From positions 54,067-82,230 of the forward strand of contig DHON01000049.1 of NCBI GenBank assembly GCA_002409965.1: 28,164 bases of DNA, read 5' to 3'. Below the pieces are notes generated by a model. That model was not told the origin of the DNA, did no database searches, and saw only the letters and a list, made by a program, of their open reading frames with translations. Source of the stretch: Firmicutes bacterium UBA5389 (lineage in GTDB: Bacteria > Bacillota > DTU025). Below are positions 1 through 7,396 of the stretch, in pieces; within the stretch, counting starts at the first letter, position 1, and each line of letters begins with the position of its first letter. The position numbers and the translations under genes are program-made.

Positions 1-1363
1 GAATCGCGCCCGGTATCCTAAGAACGAGGTTGGCGAAGATCAGGGGCATCACGTTTGGCAGAACGTGCTGCAGCATAACATAACTCTGCGACGCGCCCGA
101 TGCCCGGGCGGCCTCGACGAACTGGCGCTCCTTGAGCGACAGCGTTTGGGAGCGCACCAGCCTGGCAATGCCCATCCACGAGAGCAACGCCAGCAGGATC
201 ACTATGTTGAGCACACTCTTGCCGAAAAGCGCTCCGAGTATGATCAGTATCGGCAGGCTGGGTATGGCAAGCAGCACGTCCGCCACGCGCATGAGGAATT
301 CGTCCACCGCTCCGCCCACGTAGCCCGCGACGATTCCCACCGTGGTGCCGATGGCCACCGCGATGAAGGCGGTCGAGAGGCCTATGGCCAGAGCGATGCG
401 CGTTCCGTAGATCAGCTGGGACCAGAGGTCCGACCCCATATGATCCACTCCCAGCACGCCATGGACCATTCCCAGAACCTCAAAGGCCACCGGGCTCATC
501 TTCAGGCTTACCGGTCCGTCAGGGGACGTGGCCGATACCCTGAGCCGAATCGTGTAATCGCCCTTCTCAGCGAACAGCACCTGGCTGGGTTCACCGAAGA
601 AAGACATGCCCAGCCTGATCTTGAGGTCAAAGTCGCGAGAGTCGACAATAGCGCTTCCATATTCGGTGCTGCCCGCGACAGTGGTGTCCCACAGATCGTG
701 CGCCTGCCCATCCGGAGTAACGAGTTCCACCATGATCAGCGTCTCAGCGGTGTCGGGCGCATCGATCGAGTATTCGAACTTGGTGGAGAAAGTGTTGGGC
801 GTCTTGTACTGGTATGGAGTGACGTAACTCAGCACAACGCCCTCTGCGGAAACATCGCCCGCCGCGGGTTCCTCTTCCGAGGGTTCCTCGGAAGCCTGCG
901 ATCCCCACGGGTTCCACTCTACGCTCCGCACCCACGAAAAACCAGCGTCCTCTTCGGCCTCAGGCTCTGCGGACGCCGTTGCAGGCAGATCGAACTGGAT
1001 TCCCGACTCCTCCTCATAAGCAAACGACGACAGAGTCGCTCCGCCCAGTTCTTCCTGGTTCCAGTTCTCAAGGCCCAGCCTGAACCGGATCGTAGGAGGG
1101 CAATTTCGGAATCTCGCGCTCAGTTTGGACATCCAGACGGGCGCAGCGCTCGCGTCCGCGAGGTAAAGATCATCCATGGGATTGTACGGCGCTATCCATG
1201 GCGCGAACACCGCGACGAGCACGTATATCGCCACCATCGCGAGGCCGACCATGCCCTGTGATTTCCTGCGGTACTGCTCCCAGAACGTGAGCGGCCTGGG
1301 AGTAGCCGCTGCCGCGGCCTTGGCAACATCGGCCCTCTGGGCTGCCTTTGTGTCCTGCCTCAC
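1..1363 (-). CDS. Peptide-type ABC transporter permease (OppC/DppC family) with large extracytoplasmic insertion, partial
   Basis: Inner-membrane permease of a peptide/nickel-type importer; the 3' end runs off the left edge after 454 codons. The GTG start at 1363 overlaps the stop of the upstream OppB gene (GTGA), so the two are translationally coupled. Residues 25-60 match OppC_N (FWEQYRRKSQGMVGLAM, first membrane helix about 38-58). The family match resumes at about 303 (LGVDHMGSDLWSQLIYGTR), followed by several helices and the EAA cytoplasmic loop at 417-437 (EAARASGASQSYVMLQHVLPN) that contacts the ATPase. Usual OppC proteins are about 300 aa in total. Here residues about 76-296 form an extra domain between helix 1 and helix 2, on the outer face, with an acidic Glu/Ala/Pro-rich stretch (131-171) and a probable beta-sandwich (about 172-296). 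Family assignment is sure, the substrate is not; the gene follows the permuted binding protein and OppB. Confidence 0.9.
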   Translation of the reverse strand, partial: MRQDTKAAQRADVAKAAAAATPRPLTFWEQYRRKSQGMVGLAMVAIYVLVAVFAPWIAPYNPMDDLYLADASAAPVWMSKLSARFRNCPPTIRFRLGLENWNQEELGGATLSSFAYEEESGIQFDLPATASAEPEAEEDAGFSWVRSVEWNPWGSQASEEPSEEEPAAGDVSAEGVVLSYVTPYQYKTPNTFSTKFEYSIDAPDTAETLIMVELVTPDGQAHDLWDTTVAGSTEYGSAIVDSRDFDLKIRLGMSFFGEPSQVLFAEKGDYTIRLRVSATSPDGPVSLKMSPVAFEVLGMVHGVLGVDHMGSDLWSQLIYGTRIALAIGLSTAFIAVAIGTTVGIVAGYVGGAVDEFLMRVADVLLAIPSLPILIILGALFGKSVLNIVILLALLSWMGIARLVRSQTLSLKERQFVEAARASGASQSYVMLQHVLPNVMPLIFANLVLRIPGAI

Positions 1364-2343
1364 CTAGTACCACCTGCCCCCACGCGGATCCTCGGGTCGA
1401 CCAGGCCGTACGCGATATCCGCCGCTAGATTAGATATGATGACAGCCAGCGCAATCAGGTAGAAGGCGCCTTGCGCGGCCGGGTAGTCCATCTGCATGGT
1501 GGCGTCGAGCAAGTATCTGCCCACGCCGTGCCAGGAGAAGATGCTCTCTGTGATGACCGCCCCCGACACCGCCCCGGGCAGCGACATGAAGATCAGGGTA
1601 ACGATGGGAGGCAGCACGCTCCGCAGAGCATGATGATACAAGACCTCGCGTCTGGGAAGCCCCTTGGCCCGGGCGGTAAGGATGTAGTCTTGCCCCAGAG
1701 CCTCCAGCATGGTGTTCCGGGTGTAGAGCGCCCACGATCCAAAGCCCATGACCAGGTTGGATCCGGCGGGAAGGATGAGATGCCACACCCGATCCAGAAA
1801 CACTGCAAACGACCCAACCGGGGGAGGAGCGCTCATGGTGCCGTGTATCGGCAGTATCGGCCAGTAGTAGCCGAACAAGAGCAAGAGCAGAAGTTGGATG
1901 AAGAACCCTGGAACAGCGTGGGCAAACAGGCCGGCGCCCACGACGAACCTCTCGGAAAAGTGCCCCCTGTTGGCCGCGGAGTAGACTCCAAGGGATATGC
2001 CCACGGCAGCGGTGGATATGAACGTTACCAGGAAAAGCGTGATGGTATTGGGCAGCCTCTCCTTGAGCTCGGACCAGACCGGGCGCTGTGTACTAAAGGA
2101 AAGGCCCATGTCGAACCTGAGGAGCGCAAGCATGTAATTCTTGTACTGCGTCAGGGGAGGGTCGTCCAGACCATACTGTCTCCTGAGCGCCGCCTTGGCT
2201 TCCTGCTTGAAGTTGGGGTCGATGATCATCTTCTCAGGATCGCCCGGCATCACGCGGAAGAGCACGAAGTTGAAGGTCAGTATGACAAGGAGGACAATCA
2301 CGGCGTATACGAGCCGCCTCAGCAGGTATGAGCGAAAACCCAA
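1360..2343 (-). CDS. Peptide-type ABC transporter permease (OppB/DppB family)
   Basis: Inner-membrane permease of 327 aa, a normal length for OppB. The start is TTG at 2343, preceded by GAGGTGAG six bases upstream; no better ATG is available. An N-terminal helix (about 9-31) is followed by the family motif FVLFRVMPGDP (27-36), the periplasmic segment and further helices. The EAA loop is at 218-246 (QDYILTARAKGLPRREVLYHH), followed by SGAVITESIFSWHGVGRYLLDA near the C-terminus. It ends in a GTGA overlap with the partner OppC. With OppC it should form the membrane channel served by the permuted binding protein encoded just upstream. No ATPase is seen for this system inside the window; one may lie beyond the left edge, or the OppD/OppF pair at 5397-7389 may be shared. 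Confidence 0.93.
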   Translation of the reverse strand: MGFRSYLLRRLVYAVIVLLVILTFNFVLFRVMPGDPEKMIIDPNFKQEAKAALRRQYGLDDPPLTQYKNYMLALLRFDMGLSFSTQRPVWSELKERLPNTITLFLVTFISTAAVGISLGVYSAANRGHFSERFVVGAGLFAHAVPGFFIQLLLLLLFGYYWPILPIHGTMSAPPPVGSFAVFLDRVWHLILPAGSNLVMGFGSWALYTRNTMLEALGQDYILTARAKGLPRREVLYHHALRSVLPPIVTLIFMSLPGAVSGAVITESIFSWHGVGRYLLDATMQMDYPAAQGAFYLIALAVIISNLAADIAYGLVDPRIRVGAGGTR

Positions 2344-2443
2344 GTGTATCTCACCTCGTTCTGCCTCATCACCCGGAACCGCCGCCCGCGGCGCAAGGCC
2401 CGGGCGGCGGTCCGCGCAATTCGGTTTCGTCGTGCTACTGTAT
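2344..2443 (-). repeat. Intercistronic hairpin between permuted binding protein and OppB
   Basis: The 100-base spacer holds a perfect 11-bp inverted repeat: ACCGCCGCCCG at 2378-2388 and CGGGCGGCGGT at 2401-2411, with a 12-base loop. It can extend by GG/CC past a one-base bulge. There is no T-run after it on the minus strand, so it is unlikely to be a full intrinsic terminator. Such stable hairpins between a binding-protein gene and its permeases commonly lower downstream expression or protect the upstream mRNA. The other peptide operon has an equivalent hairpin at 9614-9654. Confidence 0.65.
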
Positions 2444-4156
2444 CTACTTGCCGGGCTTCAGACGCCAGTAGTTGGGGTTCTTAACCAGCCTGACAAACTC
2501 ACCCGGACGGTACTCCTTCATGATGAAAGGACCGGTGCCGACGAGCTTGGTGTAGCCCTTAATCGTTGGGTGGGGCTCCAGCCACGGCTGGAATGCCTTC
2601 CAGTCCGTTACGTCCTTCCAGATGTGCTTGGCCAGGAAGCTTAGGCCGGCGTTGTAGAAGTGCCAGTAGCTGACGGAGCTGAAGTATACCTTCACGGTGT
2701 ACTTGTTGATCAGCTCTGCCTTCGCGATGTCCATCGTCGCGTCGAGATACCGAGGTATTTCATTGTCCTTAAGGTAGTCGATGGTGAACTTGACGTCCTC
2801 GGCTGTGAACGGCATACCATCGGACCACTTGATGCCCTTCCTGACATACCAGGTGACCGTGGTGCCCTTCTTGCCGGGCTCAGGCTCCCAAGTGCCGATA
2901 TCCCACTTCTCAGCCATCCAAGGCATGTCGTCCAGAGTGTCGGGGTGCGAGACGGTCAGGCTATCGAACACCTTCGACAGCACTTCCTGCTCGTAAGCGC
3001 TGCTTGAGGTGGCCGGGTTGAGGTTCTTGGGTTCCTCGGAGAGCGACCATCTGATGGTGCCGCCTTCAATGGCCTTGCCGAACCGGTCGACCCTGCGGAT
3101 GTTCAGCAGAGTCCAGGGGTTATTGTAATGAGCAGCCCCAAAGCCGCCCATGTCGATATACCCGGTGACCTGCGTCTTGTTGAACGCGTCGATGTACGGC
3201 CTGGAATGAAGGGGCACGTACGGCATCTCGCGCGCCAAGATAAGCTGGGCCTTGTCGGAGGCCACCTGCGCCGCCTTCAGGTCGGCGGCGTAGTACAGCT
3301 CGTCCAACACCTTGTCGAGTTCAGGGTTACGGATGCCGGGCTTGTTGTAGCCGGCTTCTACGTCCATGCTGGAGTGGAAGAAGCTGTGGAGGAAGGTCGG
3401 GTTCTTGCTCAAACCCCAAGCCAGGCAGAACATGTCGAACTCGCCGATATCGAGCTTGTCGAGCATGACGTTGAAGTCCATGGGCTCGGGCTTGACAGGC
3501 AGGCCGACCTTCTGGCAGGAATCGGCGATCATCTTGCCCAGTTCGGCCGATGTGGGAGCGACCTCATACGTGGGCGTGAAGATCTTCATATCCGGAAGGG
3601 GCTTGCCGGTCTTCGGGTCGATCCTGTTCTTCCCCGTTGCATCCAGCTTATAGCCGGCGTTGTCGAGAACCTCGGCCGCCTTCTTGAGGCTGAACTCGTA
3701 GAACGGCACGGTTTTGTTGTAGAACGGGGAGACCTGCGGAACGAAGCTGCTCATGGGGAGCATGTAGCCCTTGAACAGGGTGCGGATGATGTTGTCGCGA
3801 TCAGTGGCGTGCGCAATGGCCTGGCGGAGCGGCTGGGCATCCAGCGGGCCCCTGCGCATGTTGAAGCACAGGTAGAACATGTGGAATCCCAAAGTCATCC
3901 TCATGTCGGCGTAACCAAGCGATTTTGCCTGGTCGATGTCGGTGGGCTTGGTCAGACCGGACCACACTATGCTCTCGCCGCGCTCGAAAGCGATCCTTCG
4001 AGCGTCTGAGTTCTTGATGATCGGCATGATGATCTCGTCAACGTGAGGACCCCAGTCCTCGAACTTGACGGCAGCAGCCCCAGGGAATCCAACCGCCCCT
4101 ATGGCCAGGGCCGCCGTCAGCGCCATAGCAAGAATCAAGCGAAACTTCCTCGGCAT
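2444..4156 (-). CDS. Circularly permuted extracellular solute-binding protein, family 5 (peptide/nickel type)
   Basis: A secreted substrate-binding protein of an ABC importer, 570 aa. The ATG start has AAGGAGG 12 bases upstream and a Sec signal peptide (1-29, AAA end, no lipobox Cys). The domain order is reversed relative to SBP_bac_5. Residues about 34-355 are the C-terminal half: GPHVDEIIMPIIKNSDARR (36-54), FNMRRGPLDAQPLRQAIAHA (98-117), DRDNII, the AGYKLD loop (167-172), PEPMDFNVMLDKLDIGEFDM (223-242), FFHSS (259-263), NPELDKVLDE (277-286), YVPLHSR (313-319). Residues about 363-570 are the N-terminal half: EGGTIRWSLSEEPKNLNP (364-381), WYVRKGIKWSDGMPFTAEDV (436-455), VGTGPFIMKEYRPGEF (539-554), then NPNYW (560-564) and a stop. 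The ancestral ends are joined by VDRFGKAI (356-363). Total length is normal, so nothing is lost. Intact frame, signal peptide and operon position argue for a working protein. Confidence 0.93.
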   Translation of the reverse strand: MPRKFRLILAMALTAALAIGAVGFPGAAAVKFEDWGPHVDEIIMPIIKNSDARRIAFERGESIVWSGLTKPTDIDQAKSLGYADMRMTLGFHMFYLCFNMRRGPLDAQPLRQAIAHATDRDNIIRTLFKGYMLPMSSFVPQVSPFYNKTVPFYEFSLKKAAEVLDNAGYKLDATGKNRIDPKTGKPLPDMKIFTPTYEVAPTSAELGKMIADSCQKVGLPVKPEPMDFNVMLDKLDIGEFDMFCLAWGLSKNPTFLHSFFHSSMDVEAGYNKPGIRNPELDKVLDELYYAADLKAAQVASDKAQLILAREMPYVPLHSRPYIDAFNKTQVTGYIDMGGFGAAHYNNPWTLLNIRRVDRFGKAIEGGTIRWSLSEEPKNLNPATSSSAYEQEVLSKVFDSLTVSHPDTLDDMPWMAEKWDIGTWEPEPGKKGTTVTWYVRKGIKWSDGMPFTAEDVKFTIDYLKDNEIPRYLDATMDIAKAELINKYTVKVYFSSVSYWHFYNAGLSFLAKHIWKDVTDWKAFQPWLEPHPTIKGYTKLVGTGPFIMKEYRPGEFVRLVKNPNYWRLKPGK

Positions 4157-4442
4157 TTTACACGCATACCTCCTTATTCGTCTGGTTCTGTACCGGTGAT
4201 ATCACGGCAAGACTAAGAGAACCACGACTGAACCCCCGCCTCCCTCCCCCCAATTCGCCGCGTTGTAACGCGAAGTCGTAGGGTCATGAAGATGCCTGCG
4301 GGTTCATTCAACAAGTCAATGCGGAATTCCTTCCTAAAACCACTCCAGAAGAGCATTTTGGATCACTCTCGGAATCTTGCCGTCCTCTTGGCTATTCTAG
4401 AAGCGATGCCGAAATCCTCCTGCCTTCACGCCATTCATACAT
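4157..4442 (-). promoter_or_regulatory. 286-base leader of the permuted-binding-protein operon with two copies of a degenerate element
   Basis: No gene is visible here. Read on the minus strand, two copies of a shared element occur at 4392-4423 (GGATTTC, then GAAT) and 4304-4335 (GGAATTCC, then GAAT), each with 13 bases between the ATTYC and GAAT blocks. Similar elements precede the other binding-protein gene, the GDPD gene and the DUF4438 gene. A TTGACT box lies inside the second copy, but no convincing -10 follows at the right distance, so I do not call a promoter position. A short inverted repeat, GCGTTACAACGC, lies at about 4261-4272. AAGGAGG before the start of the binding protein closes the region. 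Confidence 0.5.
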
Positions 4443-4862
4443 TCATGTATTCCACGTAGGAGGATTCGCTCTGTCGAGAAGGCCCCGAACGGCTCCTCCG
4501 ATCCAGGCCGATACCAACGCAAGCGGCGTCATGATGCCGATCGTGGCGGCAATCGACTGCCGAAATGCGATGAGCGCCACCATGGACGCTTCGTGCGGGC
4601 CGGCCGGCAGAAGAACCATGCCCGTTGCGAGCAGAGGGGAGAGCCCGACTGACAGGGCCAGCGACATGAGCAATGATTCCATGCTGTGACCTGCAAGCCC
4701 AATGGACGCCCAGGCCAAAGCCGGGGGGATGAACGCGATCCAAGGCGGGCAGGGCACATGATCCCGAAGCACCAGACACGCCAGAGCTGTGGCAGCCGCG
4801 GGCAGCGCTGCCGCCCCTCTTGCAGCCGATCCCAGCGCATCCGCTCGCAGACGCCCGTTCAT
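4443..4862 (-). CDS. Small polytopic membrane protein of unknown function, last gene of the opp operon
   Basis: A 139-aa protein whose ATG overlaps the stop of the upstream gene (ATGA at 4862-4859), so it is almost certainly co-translated. It is strongly hydrophobic, with about four membrane segments (roughly residues 12-32, 40-57, 61-84 and 100-124) and a short Arg/Asp-containing tail. I recognise no family. The loop HSMESLLMSLALSVGLSPLLATG and a polar RQS in the last part could be functional, but that is a guess. As the terminal gene of a binding protein-OppBCDF operon it may be an accessory or stability factor for the importer, or an unrelated passenger. A longer reading in the same frame exists upstream, but it overlaps the preceding gene almost completely and is Gly/Arg-rich, so I chose the overlap start. 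Confidence 0.72.
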   Translation of the reverse strand: MNGRLRADALGSAARGAAALPAAATALACLVLRDHVPCPPWIAFIPPALAWASIGLAGHSMESLLMSLALSVGLSPLLATGMVLLPAGPHEASMVALIAFRQSIAATIGIMTPLALVSAWIGGAVRGLLDRANPPTWNT

Positions 4863-5383
4863 TTTCGAACCCCCCAGGCGGTACTGAGGTCGCCTTCCAG
4901 CGCGACCCGGACGATCTGCTTTCTGTGCGGAAGATGCACCCGCATGGCCACATATCCCGACATGGCCGCGGGCGGACCCACAAGCAGTCCGCCCGAGTTC
5001 TCCGGGGCGATCGGAGCGTACAAAGAGAGAACGGCGTGGGCCCCCTCTCCGCGCGGCGCGACTACAAAGCCGACCGGCACAGGGATGTTGTAGAACCCGT
5101 AGTGGACGCCCGTCCGCCGCACATTGAACTGAACTGACTCGATCTCCGTCTGGAACCTCACAGGGGGCGCCGTGAACAGGACCTCGACTGCTATCTCCGC
5201 CCCATCCGGCATCCACAGCGCGGAGGCCGCGACTACCTCCGCCCGGGCGCCATGCGTCCACTCGACATAGTCAGAGTAGGTCGCCTGAACCATCGCCCAC
5301 AGGACGATGGACGCTACAAGAGCCAGAGCCAATACCGCATGTGATATCGCGCGAACACGCGCGTCCAGTCGCGACATGGGCAT
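4859..5383 (-). CDS. Membrane-anchored extracytoplasmic protein of unknown function in the opp operon
   Basis: A 174-aa protein with one N-terminal membrane helix (about residues 12-33, HAVLALALVASIVLWAMVQA). An extracytoplasmic domain of about 140 residues rich in short beta-type segments follows (AEIAVEVLFTAPP, ESVQFNVRRTGVHYGFYNIPVPVGFVVAP). I chose ATG at 5383 because GAGGTG sits six bases upstream; the GTG at 5392 lies within that ribosome-binding site. The gene begins 13 bases after the stop of the OppF ATPase and overlaps the next small membrane protein by 4 bases, so both are in the importer operon. I recognise no domain. An inward-facing N-terminus with the domain outside would place it beside the binding protein and permease. 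Real gene: confident; function: unknown. Confidence 0.75.
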   Translation of the reverse strand: MPMSRLDARVRAISHAVLALALVASIVLWAMVQATYSDYVEWTHGARAEVVAASALWMPDGAEIAVEVLFTAPPVRFQTEIESVQFNVRRTGVHYGFYNIPVPVGFVVAPRGEGAHAVLSLYAPIAPENSGGLLVGPPAAMSGYVAMRVHLPHRKQIVRVALEGDLSTAWGVRK

Positions 5384-5396
5384 GGACTTCACCTCG

Positions 5397-6404
5397 TCAC
5401 AGAATGTAGCACGCTGCGAAGTGACCCGGCGCCACCTCCCGAAGCTCTGGATGGTCGCTCTCTTTGCACACCTTCTGGGCAGCGGGGCACCGTTCGTAGA
5501 ACCTGCATCTCGGGGCAGGATTGATGGGCTTGCTCACCCCGCCTCGCACATTCGGAATGGGCCTCACTACGGCCGGATCAGGCACAGGCACCGCGGAAAT
5601 GAGGGCCCTGGTATACGGGTGGACCGGGTTTCCGATCACCTCTTCAGAGCCTGCGATCTCCACGATCTTGCCCAGATACATGACGGCGATCCGGTCGCAG
5701 AGGTAACGCGCCACTGCCAGATCGTGCGTGATGTACAGGTAGCTCATGCCGAACTCCTCGCGAAGCTCGGCCAGGAGTTTCATCACGCCTGTGCGTATCG
5801 ATACGTCCAGCATGGACGTGGGTTCATCAGCCACCACGAAGCCCGGGTTCACCACGAGCGCCCGAGCTATCGCCACTCGCTGGCGCTGGCCTCCCGATAG
5901 TTCATGCGGAAACCGGAACATGAAAGTGGCCGGAGGAGCCAGCCCGACGCGGGTCAGCATCTCGGCGACACGCTCCTCGCGCTGCTCCAAATTGCCTATG
6001 TGGTTGACGTTTAGCGGCTCCGATACTATGTCGAAAATCGTCATCCTAGGGTCCAGCGACTCATACGGGTCCTGAAACATCATCTGAGCTTTCTGCCTGA
6101 ATGTGCCCATGTCGGCGCCGGAAATGGACGACACGTCTGTTCCATCAATCACTATGCTTCCTGAAGTCGGATTGGTCAAGCGAACCAACATCCTGCCGGT
6201 AGTGGTCTTTCCGCAACCCGACTCGCCCACAAGGCCCAGCACCTCGCCTCGGGCAACCTCGAAGCTTATGTCGTCCACTGCATGCAGCACCGCATGCTGC
6301 CTGTGGAAGAACCCCCGCCCCACCGGATAGTGCTTCGTCAAGTTCTGTACCCTTACCAGTACATCGTTCACATCGTTGGTCGGCCCGCTATCTGGCAACG
6401 CCAA
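5397..6404 (-). CDS. Peptide-type ABC transporter ATP-binding protein (OppF/DppF family)
   Basis: A cytoplasmic ATPase that pairs with the OppD-type subunit to drive peptide-type uptake; 335 aa from the chosen start. Numbered from that TTG, motifs are Walker A GESGCGKT (60-67), Q-loop MFQDPYESLDPR (109-120), signature LSGGQRQR (169-176), Walker B FVVADEP (189-195) and the H-loop His (227). The C-terminal oligopeptide-transporter tail has four Cys (300, 306, 313, 332), the pattern that in some DppD/OppD-type ATPases binds a [4Fe-4S] cluster. The SD GGAGGTGAG places the start at TTG 6404; a GTG at 6413 is in frame but lies inside the SD. The gene overlaps the end of the upstream OppD gene, and two unknown membrane-protein genes follow. 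Confidence 0.94.
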   Translation of the reverse strand: MALPDSGPTNDVNDVLVRVQNLTKHYPVGRGFFHRQHAVLHAVDDISFEVARGEVLGLVGESGCGKTTTGRMLVRLTNPTSGSIVIDGTDVSSISGADMGTFRQKAQMMFQDPYESLDPRMTIFDIVSEPLNVNHIGNLEQREERVAEMLTRVGLAPPATFMFRFPHELSGGQRQRVAIARALVVNPGFVVADEPTSMLDVSIRTGVMKLLAELREEFGMSYLYITHDLAVARYLCDRIAVMYLGKIVEIAGSEEVIGNPVHPYTRALISAVPVPDPAVVRPIPNVRGGVSKPINPAPRCRFYERCPAAQKVCKESDHPELREVAPGHFAACYIL

Positions 6405-7389
6405 CTTGCTCACCTCCAGACGACGGCGCCCAAACCGGATTGTGACACGCGATGCTGTGCTCCGGCGCCACCTTCGTCATGAGCGGTTCGACCGCTCTGC
6501 ACTCATCAGTGGCCCGATCGCACCTAGGGTTGAACCGGCAGCCCTCTGGGGGCGCCATCAGGTTGGGAGGTTCCCCCGGAATGGTCGCCAGATCGCGCTT
6601 GTCCCCCAGGATGCTGGGATACGCATGCATCAACCCGTAGGTATACGGGTGGCGCGGGCGCTTGAACACATCGTCGGCCTCGCCGATCTCCATCAGCTTG
6701 CCGGCGTACATCACGCCAACTATGTCGCTGACCTCCGCAATGACAGATATGTCGTGCGAGATGTATATCATACTCATATTGATCCTGCGTCGTATCTCTT
6801 CCATCTCCCGGAGAATCTTGTCCTGCACGATAACGTCCAGAGCCGTAGTGGGCTCGTCAGCTATTATGAGACTGGGGTTACATGCCAAGGCCATGGCGAT
6901 CACAGCGCGCTGTTTCATCCCGCCGCTGTATTCGTGCGGGTAATGATCGCTCCGCTCCGCAGGAATCCCGACGAGGTCAAACAGCTCGGCGACGCGCCTT
7001 CGAGCCTCCTCCTCAGTGGTGTCGGGCTCGTGCTCGACGATCGCTTCCACAATCTGACTTCCCACGGTGTACACGGGGTTCAGGGCGTTCATAGCGGCCT
7101 GGAATATCATCGAGATCTCCTTCCACCTGGCCTGCCTGAACTCCTCTGCCGTCATGGAGTATATGTCGCGCCCGCCTAGGTAGATCTTGCCGCGCTTTGT
7201 CTGGGCGTTGTACGGAAGCAGCCTCATGATCGACATGGCTATGGACGTCTTCCCACAGCCTGATTCACCCACAAGGCCGAGCGACTGGCCACGATTCAGA
7301 GCGAAACTGATGCCGTCAACCGCCTGCACCCACCCAGCCTTGGTACTGTAGTGCATCGTGAAATCCTCTACCTTCAAGAGGGCATCCAT
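6388..7389 (-). CDS. Peptide-type ABC transporter ATP-binding protein (OppD/DppD family)
   Basis: A 333-aa cytoplasmic ATPase subunit. Walker A is GESGCGKT (41-48), the Q-loop MIFQAAMNALNP (94-105), the signature YSGGMKQR (154-161), Walker B LIIADEP (174-180) and the H-loop His 212. The C-terminal oligo/dipeptide extension has Cys 284, 290, 297 and 315 (CX5C-X6-C-X17-C), like the iron-sulfur-binding tail known from a thermophilic DppD. ATG is preceded by AAGAGGTGAG at good spacing. It lies 7 bases after OppC and overlaps OppF, giving the standard B-C-D-F order. It energises the importer whose binding protein is at 9683-11566 and may also serve the second peptide system further left. Confidence 0.95.
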   Translation of the reverse strand: MDALLKVEDFTMHYSTKAGWVQAVDGISFALNRGQSLGLVGESGCGKTSIAMSIMRLLPYNAQTKRGKIYLGGRDIYSMTAEEFRQARWKEISMIFQAAMNALNPVYTVGSQIVEAIVEHEPDTTEEEARRRVAELFDLVGIPAERSDHYPHEYSGGMKQRAVIAMALACNPSLIIADEPTTALDVIVQDKILREMEEIRRRINMSMIYISHDISVIAEVSDIVGVMYAGKLMEIGEADDVFKRPRHPYTYGLMHAYPSILGDKRDLATIPGEPPNLMAPPEGCRFNPRCDRATDECRAVEPLMTKVAPEHSIACHNPVWAPSSGGEQVGVAR

Positions 7390-7396
7390 GCTGCGC

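Noticed and set aside
65..1261. Long plus-strand open frame of 398 codons opposite the left-edge OppC
   Set aside because: It is rich in Arg, His and Gln with no domain. The minus-strand frame gives a clear OppC permease with family motifs, so the plus frame is an antisense shadow in GC-rich DNA.
3128..4009. Plus-strand open frame opposite the permuted binding protein
   Set aside because: The minus strand encodes a recognisable binding protein across the whole stretch; the plus frame has no ribosome-binding site or domain.
2444..4156. Reading the permuted binding protein as two broken or fused fragments of separate binding proteins (pseudogene)
   Set aside because: There is one uninterrupted frame with signal peptide and good ribosome-binding site, each family block is present exactly once, and the total length equals one binding protein. 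A random fusion of fragments would not give an exact complement.
4301..4335. Sigma-A promoter with TTGACT as -35 box upstream of the permuted binding protein
   Set aside because: No acceptable -10 box occurs 16-18 bases further on, and the TTGACT lies within the degenerate repeated element.
4395..4448. Short peptide frame (about 17 codons) starting next to the stop of the small membrane protein
   Set aside because: It is too short, has no ribosome-binding site, and overlaps the repeated leader element.
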